A DNA stretch of 64,000 bases from UBA7803 sp041395905 (GTDB lineage: Bacteria; Pseudomonadota; Gammaproteobacteria; Pseudomonadales; Azotimanducaceae): positions 62,001 to 126,000 of the forward strand of contig JAWKZP010000007.1 in NCBI GenBank assembly GCA_041395905.1. The letters are read 5' to 3'. Positions within the stretch are counted from its first letter, which is position 1. Every line of letters starts with the position of its first letter. Below the pieces are notes generated by a model, which worked only from the letters and a program-made list of their open reading frames with translations, made no database searches and was not told where the DNA came from. The position numbers were made by a program, and so were the translations under genes. Positions 18,676 to 27,570 of this stretch are shown piece after piece.

Positions 18676-19646
18676 GAGCCGAGCTGCACCTCCTGCACCA
18701 GCACCATGTTGTAACCGATCCAGCCCAGCAGGATGACGGCGCCTTCGAAGCGGGTGATGACGGGCCGCGAGCCGATCGCATAGGCGAACAATGCCAGCGC
18801 CATGGTCAACGCCAGCATCATGCCGCAGTCGCGCCAGAGCGCGACCGTTTCGATATGAGTGGTGGCCACCAGCCCGGGCACCGGCAGCACGGCCAGCACG
18901 TTCAGGATGTTCGAGCCCACCACGTTGCCTATGGCGATGTCGGAATGGCCCTTGATCGCCGCGCCGACGGTCGCCGCCAGCTCCGGCAGGCTGGTGCCCA
19001 CGGCCACCACGGTCAGGCCGATCACCATCTCGCTGACGCCCAGCAGCGTCGCGATTTCCGTGGCCGCCCAGACCAGCATCTGGGCGCTCACCAGCAGTAT
19101 CAGCAGGCCTGCCACCAGCCAGAATGAGGCCTGGCGCAGCGACAGCTGGGGCAGCTCGTCGAGCTCCTCCTCGATGCTGCCAGCCACGTCGCCGCCCGCA
19201 GTCTGCTGGGTGGTGACCAGACGGTAGAGAATGAAGCCGAGAGCGCCGAGCAGCAGCAGCGAGTCCAGGAACGAAAGCTCCAGGTCGAACAGGAGCACCA
19301 GGGTCAGCAGCGTGGCCCCCAGCAGCCAGGGCAGCTCGGTGCGCAGCACCCCCTTGGAGAACGGCAGGGGGGCGATCATCGCGGTGATGCCGAGCACCAG
19401 CCCGATGTTGGCGATGTTGGATCCGATGGCGTTGCCCACGGCCAGCAGCGGATTGCCCTGAATCGCTGCCGTCAGCGACACCAGAATCTCCGGCGCGGAG
19501 GTGCCGAGCGAGACGACGGTCAGCCCGATGAGCATCTTGGACACGCCCAGGTGCGTGGCGGTGCTGGCGGCGCCGGACAGGAACTTGTCGGCGCTCCAGA
19601 CCAGGGCCACGAAGCCGAGAATCATCGCTAGCAGGGGAACCCACAT
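18672..19646 (-). CDS. yrbG: Sodium/calcium exchanger family protein YrbG
   Basis: Member of the CaCA cation antiporter family with two inverted repeats. The 324 residues are about ten hydrophobic segments. The two alpha-repeats are visible as GTSAPE with GNAIGSNIANIGL, and GTSLPEL with GNVVGSNILNVL. It heads the lpt cluster on the minus strand, as in E. coli. The ion actually moved cannot be read from sequence. Confidence 0.92.
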   Translation of the reverse strand: MWVPLLAMILGFVALVWSADKFLSGAASTATHLGVSKMLIGLTVVSLGTSAPEILVSLTAAIQGNPLLAVGNAIGSNIANIGLVLGITAMIAPLPFSKGVLRTELPWLLGATLLTLVLLFDLELSFLDSLLLLGALGFILYRLVTTQQTAGGDVAGSIEEELDELPQLSLRQASFWLVAGLLILLVSAQMLVWAATEIATLLGVSEMVIGLTVVAVGTSLPELAATVGAAIKGHSDIAIGNVVGSNILNVLAVLPVPGLVATTHIETVALWRDCGMMLALTMALALFAYAIGSRPVITRFEGAVILLGWIGYNMVLVQEVQLGS

Positions 19647-19758
19647 GGCTGACGTCTGGTCCTACTTCCGGGACGTCGCTGGCTGGAAGCGTCCCCGTAT
19701 ACGGTTGAGGTTGCTCACTTTAGTCGTAACGAGGCGCGCAGCCAACAAGCAACCCTGA

Positions 19759-19767
19759 TGGTATAGT
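19759..19767 (+). promoter_or_regulatory. Extended -10 promoter for the mla-murA-his operon
   Basis: TGG followed by TATAGT (19762-19767) is a TGn extended -10 element, 41 bp before mlaF. No good -35 hexamer lies 16-18 bp upstream, which fits an extended -10 promoter. Start predicted near 19774. Confidence 0.5.
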
Positions 19768-19808
19768 TGCGCCCGCTCCGGCAGCACCCCCGGGGCCCAC
19801 GAAGCGGT

Positions 19809-20654
19809 ATGACAGAAAAAACGACTCAGCACAGGTCGCCGGAAGCGGCCGGGACCAGCTATATCGAGATCAGGGACCTGCACTTCGCGCGCGGGCCCCG
19901 CAAGATCTTCGATGGCCTGAACATGTCCATACCGCGGGGCCGCATTACCGGAATCATGGGGCCCAGCGGCACCGGCAAAACCACGCTGCTGCGGATCATC
20001 GGCGGTCAGGTCAAACCGGACGCCGGCGAGGTGCTGGTGGACGGCCAGGACGTGTGCCGCATGTCGCGGGACGAGCTTTTCGAAATGCGTCGCGGCATAG
20101 GGATGCTGTTTCAGTCGTCGGCGCTGTTCACGGACCTGTCGGTGTATGAAAACGTGGCCTTCCCCCTGCGGGTGCACACCGATCTGCCGGAGGACAGCAT
20201 CCGGGATCTGGTGCTCATGAAGCTCAACGCGGTGGGGCTGCGCGGCGCCCGTGATCTGCAGCCCAGCCAGCTTTCCGGAGGGATGTCGCGTCGGGTGGCG
20301 CTGGCTCGCGCCATCGCCCTGGACCCGAATCTGGTGATGTACGACGAACCGTTCACGGGGCAGGATCCCATCGCCATGGGGGTGCTGGTCAGTCTGATCA
20401 AGAATCTCAACGCGGCCCTGCAGACCACGGCGGTGGTGGTATCCCACGACATTCACGAAACCTCGAGCATTGCCGACAAGCTCTACGTGATCTCGGATGG
20501 CCGGGTCATCGGCGAAGGCACGCCCGCGGCCCTGCGCGAGGACGACTCGGCGCGGGTACAGCAGTTCATGCACGGTTATCCGGATGGACCCGTGCCGTTC
20601 CACTATCCTGCAGATGAATTCGTCTACGACGTGCTGGGGGAATCGGTCGCGTGA
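19809..20654 (+). CDS. mlaF: Phospholipid transport ATPase MlaF
   Basis: ABC ATPase of the MlaFEDB complex that keeps outer-membrane lipid asymmetry. The 281 residues show Walker A GPSGTGKTT, Q-loop FQSSALF, the variant signature LSGGMSRR and Walker B LVMYDEPFTGQDP, all typical of MlaF. The ATG at 19809 follows a weak GAAG. The longer open frame from 19767 would begin inside the promoter. It overlaps mlaE by 4 bp. Confidence 0.96.
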   Translation: MTEKTTQHRSPEAAGTSYIEIRDLHFARGPRKIFDGLNMSIPRGRITGIMGPSGTGKTTLLRIIGGQVKPDAGEVLVDGQDVCRMSRDELFEMRRGIGMLFQSSALFTDLSVYENVAFPLRVHTDLPEDSIRDLVLMKLNAVGLRGARDLQPSQLSGGMSRRVALARAIALDPNLVMYDEPFTGQDPIAMGVLVSLIKNLNAALQTTAVVVSHDIHETSSIADKLYVISDGRVIGEGTPAALREDDSARVQQFMHGYPDGPVPFHYPADEFVYDVLGESVA

Positions 20655-21433
20655 TCCAGTTGCTGCGTATCGTCGGCGCGAGGTTTCTCGAGCGGCTCGG
20701 CGGGCTCGGGCGCGCATCCGTGCTCTGGGGCACCGCCATGTTCGGTCTGCCGCGGCGGGACGATCTGCGGCTGCTGGTGCGCCAGATGTACAACGTCGGC
20801 GTGCTGTCGCTGGCCATCATCGTTCTATCGGCGTTTTCCATCGGAGCGGTGATCGCCCTGCAGTTCTATACCCAGCTGGCGCGCTTCGGTGCGGAGGACG
20901 CCGTGGGTCTGGGTCTGGCACTGGTGCTGCTGCGCGAGCTCGGCCCGGTGGTCACGGGCCTGCTGTTCGCGGGGCGCGCAGGATCGGCGATCACGGCCGA
21001 GATCGGACTGATGAAGAGTACCGAGCAGCTCTCCAGCATGGAGATGATGGGCGTCGATCCGCTGCATCGGATCGTGGCGCCGCGTCTGTGGGCGGGCATC
21101 ATCTGCATGCCGCTGCTGACGGCGATCTTCAACGTGGTGGCCATCTACGGCGGCATGGTGGTGGCGGTGGAATGGCTGGGCAGCGACCGGGGCGGATTCT
21201 GGTCGGGCATGCAGGACGTCGTGGAGCTGTGGGATGATGTCGGCAAAGGCATGCTGAAGGCGGTCGCGTTCGCCATCGTCGTGACGTGGATCGCAGTGTT
21301 CCAGGGCTACGACGCCGAGCCCACGGCCGAAGGTATCGGCCTCGCCACCACCCGAACGGTCGTTACCGGATCGGTGGTGGTACTCGCCATGGACTTCTTC
21401 CTCACGCTGGGAATGTACGGAGATTTCGGCTGA
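20651..21433 (+). CDS. mlaE: Phospholipid transport permease MlaE
   Basis: Inner-membrane permease of the Mla complex. The 260 residues are polytopic, with the MlaE/DUF140 signature RELGPVVTGLLFAGRAGSAI, EIGLMKSTEQ and GYDAEPTAEGIG. The GTG start overlaps mlaF, and the stop shares its last base with the mlaD start. Confidence 0.96.
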   Translation: MIQLLRIVGARFLERLGGLGRASVLWGTAMFGLPRRDDLRLLVRQMYNVGVLSLAIIVLSAFSIGAVIALQFYTQLARFGAEDAVGLGLALVLLRELGPVVTGLLFAGRAGSAITAEIGLMKSTEQLSSMEMMGVDPLHRIVAPRLWAGIICMPLLTAIFNVVAIYGGMVVAVEWLGSDRGGFWSGMQDVVELWDDVGKGMLKAVAFAIVVTWIAVFQGYDAEPTAEGIGLATTRTVVTGSVVVLAMDFFLTLGMYGDFG

Positions 21434-21891
21434 TGCAGATGCGGACTGTAGAGATCAGCGTCGGTGCTTTCGTGCTGGCGGGGATCCTGGCCCTGATTGT
21501 TCTGGTGGTGCGGGTGAGCGGCATCACCCTCGGTCCGGCGGAGGGCAGCTACACGCTCTACGCCGAGTTCAACGACGTGGCCGGCCTGCGCAAGCGCGGC
21601 AAGGTGAGCATGGCCGGGGTCACGGTGGGCCGTGTCGAGGACATCAGCGTCGATCCCAGCCATGGCCTTGCGATCGTGAAGCTGGAAATCGATGGCAACG
21701 TCGGGAGTCTGCCGGCGGACACCGGAGCGCGCATTCTCACCGAGGGGCTTCTCGGCGCGCGCTACATCGGCCTGATGCCCGGCGCCGACGAGGAGAAGCT
21801 GGCCGACGGTGACTACATCACCGATACCCAGGGCGCCCTGGTGCTGGAGAATCTCATCGGCGATCTGGTAACCAGATTGGGAGCAAAGTGA
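21433..21891 (+). CDS. mlaD: MCE-domain lipid carrier MlaD
   Basis: Membrane-anchored hexameric MCE protein that receives phospholipid from MlaC and feeds MlaE. It has 152 residues: one N-terminal membrane helix (about 9-27) and one MCE domain with LRKRGKVSMAGVTVG and ILTEGLLGARYIGL. The ATG at 21433 overlaps the mlaE stop. Confidence 0.95.
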   Translation: MQMRTVEISVGAFVLAGILALIVLVVRVSGITLGPAEGSYTLYAEFNDVAGLRKRGKVSMAGVTVGRVEDISVDPSHGLAIVKLEIDGNVGSLPADTGARILTEGLLGARYIGLMPGADEEKLADGDYITDTQGALVLENLIGDLVTRLGAK

Positions 21892-21892
21892 C

Positions 21893-22627
21893 ATGAAGCG
21901 TCAGAGATTATCGCTGCGATCGGTTTCGAAAAGCAGCTGGATGGTGGCGGCGCTGGTGCTGCTGATGACGGGCTTTGCGCACGCTGCTGACAGTGCCAGC
22001 CCCGCGGTTGCGGAGCAGACGCCGGAGCAGCTGATCAGGCACACGGCGGACTCCGTGCTGGCGCTGATCGATTCCTCGCAGTCCTACGCCAAGGAGGACA
22101 CCGAGCGCTTTTATCGTGAGGTCGAAGCGCTGCTGGATCCGGTGGTGGACTTCACCGGTTTCGCGCGCAGCGTCATGTCGGTGCACTATCAGGACGCCAC
22201 GCCGGAGCAGCGCGAGCGGTTCGCCGAGACCTTCAAGTGGGGATTGGTGCGGACCTACGCGCTGGCGCTCACCGAGTTCCGCGATGGTGAGGTAGTGGTG
22301 TTGCCGCCGGATCGGCCGCCCCGCAATCCCAAGCGTCAGACCGTGACGATGGAGATCCACACCAAGGCCGGAGAGGTCTATCCGGTGCTGTACTCCATGG
22401 GCCAGAGCAGCGACGGCAGCTGGCGCCTGCGCAACATCATCATCAATGGCGTGAACATGGGGCTCACGTACCGAAGCCAGTTCAACAGCGCGGTCAACGA
22501 TCCCAAGTACGGCGGCAATCTCGACAAGGTGATCGATGCCTGGGCCGACATGCTTGCGGCCGATACCCCCGGAACCGGCTCGGCGGCGCAGCCTGCGGGC
22601 GCCGCTGATCCGGGGCAGGAAGCTTGA
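21893..22627 (+). CDS. mlaC: Periplasmic phospholipid-binding protein MlaC
   Basis: Soluble shuttle between the outer-membrane MlaA complex and MlaFEDB. The 244 residues begin with an export signal (about 1-31, ending GFAHA) and contain the family blocks FTGFARSVM and the W-R-hydrophobic NIIINGVNMG region. The start is 1 bp after the mlaD stop. A short Ala/Gly-rich C-terminal tail is less conserved. Confidence 0.94.
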   Translation: MKRQRLSLRSVSKSSWMVAALVLLMTGFAHAADSASPAVAEQTPEQLIRHTADSVLALIDSSQSYAKEDTERFYREVEALLDPVVDFTGFARSVMSVHYQDATPEQRERFAETFKWGLVRTYALALTEFRDGEVVVLPPDRPPRNPKRQTVTMEIHTKAGEVYPVLYSMGQSSDGSWRLRNIIINGVNMGLTYRSQFNSAVNDPKYGGNLDKVIDAWADMLAADTPGTGSAAQPAGAADPGQEA

Positions 22628-22983
22628 TTCAGGCCAGTTCACAGTCACCGTCGGCGTCACCCGGCGCAGCTTCGGGGGGCGGCTTCGTTGCTCCGGCCCG
22701 GATCGGGTTCGACAACTTCGCCGCGGTGCGCCGCGACGGTGAGACGGCGCTGCAGTCCGCTGGCACGGAGTTCGTGGTCGACCTGTCGGATCTGCAGGAA
22801 ACCAACAGCGTCACGGTGGCGCTGCTCATGGCGTGGTTCCGGCTCGCGCATGCCGAGGGCAAGACCGTGCGCTTCGTCGGCGTGCCCGCGGGCCTCATGA
22901 ATATCATCGAATTTTCCGGTCTGTCGAACGTGCTGCCAGTAACTGCGCGCGCGGCGGCCGGGGACGGAGTCGAGCAGGAATGA
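22624..22983 (+). CDS. mlaB: STAS-domain protein MlaB
   Basis: Small cytoplasmic regulator of MlaF activity. The 119-residue protein is an STAS domain with the FVVDLSDLQETNSVTVALL core, including the loop serine, and GLMNIIEFSGL. The start is a TTG that overlaps the mlaC stop. Assigned mainly from fold-type motif and operon position. Confidence 0.88.
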   Translation: MIQASSQSPSASPGAASGGGFVAPARIGFDNFAAVRRDGETALQSAGTEFVVDLSDLQETNSVTVALLMAWFRLAHAEGKTVRFVGVPAGLMNIIEFSGLSNVLPVTARAAAGDGVEQE

Positions 22984-23204
22984 ACGAGCAGATTTCACAA
23001 GCGATCCGCGCGCGGCTTGCCGATGCCGAGGTGGATGTGCAGCTCGAAGGCAACCGCGCGCTCATTACCGTCACCAGCAGCGCGTTTGCCGGGCTCAGTC
23101 GGGTGCGGCAGCAGCAGGCCGTGTACGCCTGCATCGACGAGTTCATCCGCGACGGGCGCCTGCACGCAGTGACCATCCGCGCCCTGCTTCCGGAAGGGCA
23201 GTAG
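22980..23204 (+). CDS. ibaG: BolA-family protein IbaG
   Basis: Seventy-four-residue BolA-like protein, usually a partner of monothiol glutaredoxin in iron-sulfur or redox tasks. It has the class II KH-like fold pattern, with VDVQLEGNRALITVTSSAFAG then RVRQQQAVY and IRDGRLHAVTI. Its position between mlaB and murA is that of yrbA/ibaG. The start overlaps mlaB by 4 bp. Confidence 0.9.
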   Translation: MNEQISQAIRARLADAEVDVQLEGNRALITVTSSAFAGLSRVRQQQAVYACIDEFIRDGRLHAVTIRALLPEGQ

Positions 23205-23210
23205 GCGGCT

Positions 23211-24485
23211 GTGGACAAACTGCTGATCACCGGGGGGCGGCGACTTTCCGGCTCGCTGCGCATCTCCGGGGCGAAGAACTCGGCGCTGCCGATTCTTGCG
23301 GGAACCCTGCTCAGCGAAGGCCCCGTGGTTCTGGGCAACCTGCCGCACCTGCATGACGTCACCACCATGCTGGAGCTGCTCGGCTGCCTCGGCGCCGAGG
23401 TGGTGGTAGATGAGAAGATGCGTGTCGAGGTGGCTGCGCGTGAGCTCAGATCGCTGCGGGCGCCCTACGATCTGGTCAAGACCATGCGGGCCTCGTTCGT
23501 GGTTCTGGGGCCGCTGCTGGCGCGCTTCGGCGAGGCGGAGGTGTCCCTGCCCGGCGGTTGCGCCATCGGCGCACGACCGGTGGATCAGCACCTGAAGGGC
23601 CTGGCCGCCCTGGGTGCCGAGATCGAGCTGGACCAGGGCTACGTGCGGGCGCGTACCAGTGGCCGCCTGCGCGGCGCTGACTTCGAGTTCGACATCGTGA
23701 CCGTCGGCGGCACCGAGAACGTGATGATGGCTGCCACGCTGGCCGAAGGCATCACACGGCTCGGCAATGCCGCCTGCGAACCGGAGATCGTCGACCTCGG
23801 CAACTTTCTCAATGCCATGGGCGCGCGGGTGCGCGGTCACGGCACGCCCGACATCGAGATCGAGGGTGTGCCGGCGCTGCACGGCTGCCGCTATGACGTC
23901 ATGCCCGACCGGGTCGAAGCAGGCACCTATCTGATCGCGGCGGCGGCCACGGGCGGACGCATCCGGCTGCGGGACGTGAATCCATGCACGCTCGAAGCCG
24001 TGCTGGAAAAGCTCGTGCAGAGCGGTGCAGAGATCGCCAGGGGTCCTGACTGGATCGAGCTGGACATGCATGGCCGGCGGCCGCGGGCTGTCGACATCGA
24101 AACGGCGCCCTATCCCGGGTTTCCCACCGATATGCAGGCCCAGTATCTGGCCCTGGACGCTGTGGCGGAAGGCACCAGCAGGATCAGCGAGACGATTTTC
24201 GAGAACCGCTTCATGCACGTGCAGGAGCTCAATCGGCTCGGTGCCGACATCGAGCTGCACGGCCCGTCCACCGCCATCGTGCATGGCGTGGAGCACCTCA
24301 AGGCGGCGCCGGTCATGGCCACCGACCTGCGCGCCTCCTTCAGCCTGGTGGTGGCGGCGCTGGTAGCGGAAGGCACCACGCTGATCGACCGCATCTACCA
24401 CATCGATCGAGGCTACGAGACCATCGAAGAGAAGCTTGGTCAGATCGGTGCCGACGTGCAGCGCGTCAGTCGCTGGGAGCGCTGA
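23211..24485 (+). CDS. murA: UDP-GlcNAc 1-carboxyvinyltransferase MurA
   Basis: First committed enzyme of peptidoglycan synthesis: transfers enolpyruvate from PEP to UDP-GlcNAc. The 424 residues (GTG start, 6 bp after ibaG) match the family. Seen: SGAKN with K22, the catalytic loop LPGGCAIGARP with C117, which is the cysteine attacked by fosfomycin, and a FPTDMQAQ block. No Cys-to-Asp change, so the fosfomycin target site looks normal. Confidence 0.98.
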   Translation: MDKLLITGGRRLSGSLRISGAKNSALPILAGTLLSEGPVVLGNLPHLHDVTTMLELLGCLGAEVVVDEKMRVEVAARELRSLRAPYDLVKTMRASFVVLGPLLARFGEAEVSLPGGCAIGARPVDQHLKGLAALGAEIELDQGYVRARTSGRLRGADFEFDIVTVGGTENVMMAATLAEGITRLGNAACEPEIVDLGNFLNAMGARVRGHGTPDIEIEGVPALHGCRYDVMPDRVEAGTYLIAAAATGGRIRLRDVNPCTLEAVLEKLVQSGAEIARGPDWIELDMHGRRPRAVDIETAPYPGFPTDMQAQYLALDAVAEGTSRISETIFENRFMHVQELNRLGADIELHGPSTAIVHGVEHLKAAPVMATDLRASFSLVVAALVAEGTTLIDRIYHIDRGYETIEEKLGQIGADVQRVSRWER

Positions 24486-24486
24486 C

Positions 24487-25110
24487 ATGGGACTGACCAT
24501 TGCGCTCAACCGGGGTCGGATTCTCAAGGAGTTTCTGCCGCTTCTCCAGGCCGCCGGCATCGAGCCGGCCGAACCCCTGGAAGGCAGCCGGAAACTCGTG
24601 TTTGACAGCGTCAGCGGCGGACACAAGCTGATCGTGATGCGCGGTTCCGATGTGCCCACCTACGTTGAGTACGGCGCCGCAGACATCGGCGTGGTCGGCA
24701 AGGACACGCTGCTCGAACACGGCAGCAGCGGATTCTACGAGCTGCTCGACCTGGGTATCGGTCGTTGCCGCATCATGACGGCGGCACCTGTCGGGGCCGA
24801 TCTCGGCACCGGCCCGTTGCGGGTGGCGACCAAATTCGTGCGCGTGGCGCGCCGCCACTTCGAGTCTCAGGGGCGGCAGGTAGCCATCATTCCGCTCTCC
24901 GGGGCCATGGAGATCGCGCCGCTCATGAATCTGGCCGATTGCATCGTCGACATCGTCGACACAGGCAACACGCTCAAGGCGAACGGTCTCGAGGCGCGCG
25001 AAACCATCACCCACATCAGCTCGCGGGTGATCGTCAACCGGGCCGCCATGAAAACCCGCTTCGACGAGGTGCAGGCCCTGATGGACAGGCTGCGCGAGGT
25101 GCTTGGGTGA
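24487..25110 (+). CDS. hisG: ATP phosphoribosyltransferase HisG, short form
   Basis: First enzyme of histidine synthesis, joining ATP and PRPP. At 207 residues it is the short form lacking the C-terminal regulatory ACT-like domain. In other bacteria this form needs HisZ for activity and feedback control. Seen: the N-terminal ALNRGRI, GAADIGVVGKD and the PRPP-binding DIVDTGNTLKANGL. HisZ is not in the window. It sits 1 bp after murA and overlaps hisD by 4 bp. Confidence 0.95.
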   Translation: MGLTIALNRGRILKEFLPLLQAAGIEPAEPLEGSRKLVFDSVSGGHKLIVMRGSDVPTYVEYGAADIGVVGKDTLLEHGSSGFYELLDLGIGRCRIMTAAPVGADLGTGPLRVATKFVRVARRHFESQGRQVAIIPLSGAMEIAPLMNLADCIVDIVDTGNTLKANGLEARETITHISSRVIVNRAAMKTRFDEVQALMDRLREVLG

Positions 25111-26426
25111 GCCGCGTGATCCGGCGCCTCGACAGCACGGCAGCGGATTTCCAGCAGGCACTGGCCGCGCTGCTGCACTGGGACGTGGACGAAGACGATC
25201 AGGTCAATCAGATCGCCCGTGAGGTGATTGCCGACGTGCGCCGCCGCGGCGACGCTGCGCTGCTCGATCTGACCGCCAGATACGACCGCTGGCAGCCAGC
25301 CAGTGCTGCCGCGCTGTCGCTTGGTGCGGACGATTTCGCCGCCGCATTCGACAGCATCGGGGGTGCGGAGCGCGAGGCGCTCATTCTGGCAGCCGAGCGC
25401 ATCGAAACCTATCACCAGCACCAGCTGGGTGGTGACTGGGAGTACCAGGACGCGCAAGGCAACCGGCTGGGGCAGAAGGTGACGCCGCTGGACCGGGTAG
25501 GGCTGTACGTACCCGGCGGTCAGGCGGCGTACCCTTCCACGGTGCTCATGACCGCGATCCCGGCGCGCGTGGCCGGCGTCGGCGAGCTGATCATGACCGT
25601 GCCCACGCCGGACGGTCGTCGCAACCCGCTGGTGCTCGCCGCGGCCCATCTGGCCGGGGTGCAGCGCGGCTTCGCGGTGGGCGGCGCCCAGGCGATCGCC
25701 GCGCTCGCATTCGGTACCGCCACGGTGCCCCGGGTGGACAAGATCGTCGGCCCGGGTGGCGCGTTCGTCGCGGCTGCCAAGCGCCTGGTGTTCGGGGTCG
25801 TCGGCATCGACGTGATCGCCGGGCCCAGCGAGGTGCTGATCATCGCGGACGACTCGGCGCCGCTCGAGTGGATGGCGCTGGATCTCTTCTCTCAGGCAGA
25901 GCACGACGCCGCTGCCCAGGCCATTCTGATCAGCTGTGACGCCGGCTATCTGGACCGTCTGGAGCAGGTCATGACAGGCCTGCTGGAAGGCCAACCACGG
26001 GCAGACACGATTCGTGCGGCGCTGCGGGACCGCGGGGCGTTGATCCGCGTGCGTGATCTCGACGAAGCGCTTGCCGTGGCCAACCGGGTAGCGCCGGAGC
26101 ACCTGGAGCTGGCAGTGCGTGACCCGGAAGCGCTGGTTGCCGGGGTGCGCCATGCCGGCGCCATCTTCGTCGGCGCGCACTCGCCGGAGGTCATGGGTGA
26201 TTACACGGCAGGGCCGAGCCACGTGCTGCCGACCTTCGGCACTGCCCGCTTCTCGTCACCGCTCGGTGTTTACGATTTTCAGAAGCGCAGCAGCCTGATC
26301 CGGCTCAGCCCGGACGGTGTGGAGGCACTCGGGCGCAGCGCCGCGGTGCTCGCCCACGGCGAAGGCCTCGAAGCCCACGCACGCGCTGCCGAGCTGCGCC
26401 TGCGTGGCGTCGACCACAACGACTGA
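25107..26426 (+). CDS. hisD: Histidinol dehydrogenase HisD
   Basis: Zinc enzyme making the last two oxidations to histidine. It has 439 residues from the GTG at 25107, overlapping hisG. Seen: GLYVPGG, the GGAQAIAALAFGT and KIVGPGG blocks, DLFSQAEHD, and APEHLEL with the catalytic Glu-His pair. hisC, which usually follows, is missing; the next gene runs the other way. Confidence 0.97.
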   Translation: MSRVIRRLDSTAADFQQALAALLHWDVDEDDQVNQIAREVIADVRRRGDAALLDLTARYDRWQPASAAALSLGADDFAAAFDSIGGAEREALILAAERIETYHQHQLGGDWEYQDAQGNRLGQKVTPLDRVGLYVPGGQAAYPSTVLMTAIPARVAGVGELIMTVPTPDGRRNPLVLAAAHLAGVQRGFAVGGAQAIAALAFGTATVPRVDKIVGPGGAFVAAAKRLVFGVVGIDVIAGPSEVLIIADDSAPLEWMALDLFSQAEHDAAAQAILISCDAGYLDRLEQVMTGLLEGQPRADTIRAALRDRGALIRVRDLDEALAVANRVAPEHLELAVRDPEALVAGVRHAGAIFVGAHSPEVMGDYTAGPSHVLPTFGTARFSSPLGVYDFQKRSSLIRLSPDGVEALGRSAAVLAHGEGLEAHARAAELRLRGVDHND

Positions 26427-26440
26427 ACGAGTCCGCCGAT

Positions 26441-27499
26441 TCACAGACCGCTGGAGGGCCGCTCGCCGCTGCGCGCGGTCAGGGTCACGGACTGGCCGCC
26501 ACGCAGCAGGTCGATGCCGATCTCCGTGCCCGGCTCCGCGTGCGCGATCTGACGGCTGACGCCGGTGGAGCTCACGGCCGGCTGTCCGTCCACGGCGACG
26601 ATCAGATCTCCCGGCTGCACGCCCGCCTGAGCGGCCGGGCCGCCGGCCTCAACGGAAATCACCTCGAGTCCCACGCCGGCGCCGGGCGGCGGCGTGGCCG
26701 CCAGCACGACGCCGAGCCAGCCGCGGGTCACGCGCCCCGTTTCCACGATCTCGTCGAGCACGCTGAGCGCCAGGCGCGCCGGAATGGCGAAGCCGATGCC
26801 CTCGGAGCCACCCGAGCGGGAAAAGATCAGGGTATTGAGCCCGATGAAGAAGCCGTCGGCGTCGATCAGAGCGCCGCCCGAGTTGCCCGGGTTGATGGCC
26901 GCATCGGTCTGAATGAAGTCGTTGTAGGGGCTGTTGCTGATACCGGTGCGGCCGGTGGCGGAAACGATTCCCAGCGATACCGTCTGGCCGATGCCGAACG
27001 GGTTGCCGATGGCCAGCGCCACGTCGCCGACCTGTACCCCCTCGGGCTCGCCGATGGGGATCGCGGTCAATCCGCTGGCATTGACGCGGATCACTGCCAG
27101 GTCGGTTTCGGGATCGCTGCCCACGACCTGCGCGGTCGTCGCCTCGCCGTTGCTGAACGCCACCAGAATCTCGTCGGCGCCGGCGATCACGTGATTGTTG
27201 GTCAGCACGTAGCCGTCCTCGCGGACGATGACGCCGGAACCGAGCGAGCTCTGGATGTGATCATCCGGACCTGAGATACGGTCACACCACTGCCGGAACT
27301 GAGGCAGCTGGCAGATGGGCGGGGTGACCACCTTGGTCGAGTAGATGTTCACCACGGCAGGTGCCGCGCGTTTCACCGCGGCGGCGTAGCCGGGCCGGTC
27401 TCCGGTTGAGCCGGAGTCGCCGTTGAAATACATGACCGCGAGCCCGACCAGGCCGCCGACCAGCGCGGGCACGAGCACGTAACGGATGAGTTCTCGCAT
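26441..27499 (-). CDS. degS: DegS/AlgW-type periplasmic serine protease
   Basis: Inner-membrane-anchored trypsin-like protease with one PDZ domain; such proteins start RseA/MucA cleavage in the sigma-E envelope stress response. The 352 residues have a membrane anchor (about 7-25), catalytic triad H103 (TNNHVI), D133 (ETDLAV) and S207 (NPGNSGGA), and a C-terminal PDZ (about 255-345). An extra segment before the GSGV strand holds C63 and C72, absent from E. coli DegS. Gene position beside hisD and zapE matches algW of Pseudomonas. Confidence 0.92.
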   Translation of the reverse strand: MRELIRYVLVPALVGGLVGLAVMYFNGDSGSTGDRPGYAAAVKRAAPAVVNIYSTKVVTPPICQLPQFRQWCDRISGPDDHIQSSLGSGVIVREDGYVLTNNHVIAGADEILVAFSNGEATTAQVVGSDPETDLAVIRVNASGLTAIPIGEPEGVQVGDVALAIGNPFGIGQTVSLGIVSATGRTGISNSPYNDFIQTDAAINPGNSGGALIDADGFFIGLNTLIFSRSGGSEGIGFAIPARLALSVLDEIVETGRVTRGWLGVVLAATPPPGAGVGLEVISVEAGGPAAQAGVQPGDLIVAVDGQPAVSSTGVSRQIAHAEPGTEIGIDLLRGGQSVTLTARSGERPSSGL

Positions 27500-27570
27500 G
27501 GGCGCGACGTTAGCAGAAATCCCCCATGCTGTGGTGGTGTGCGGCCGTTGCAGCGGCTAAAGTCGCGGCC

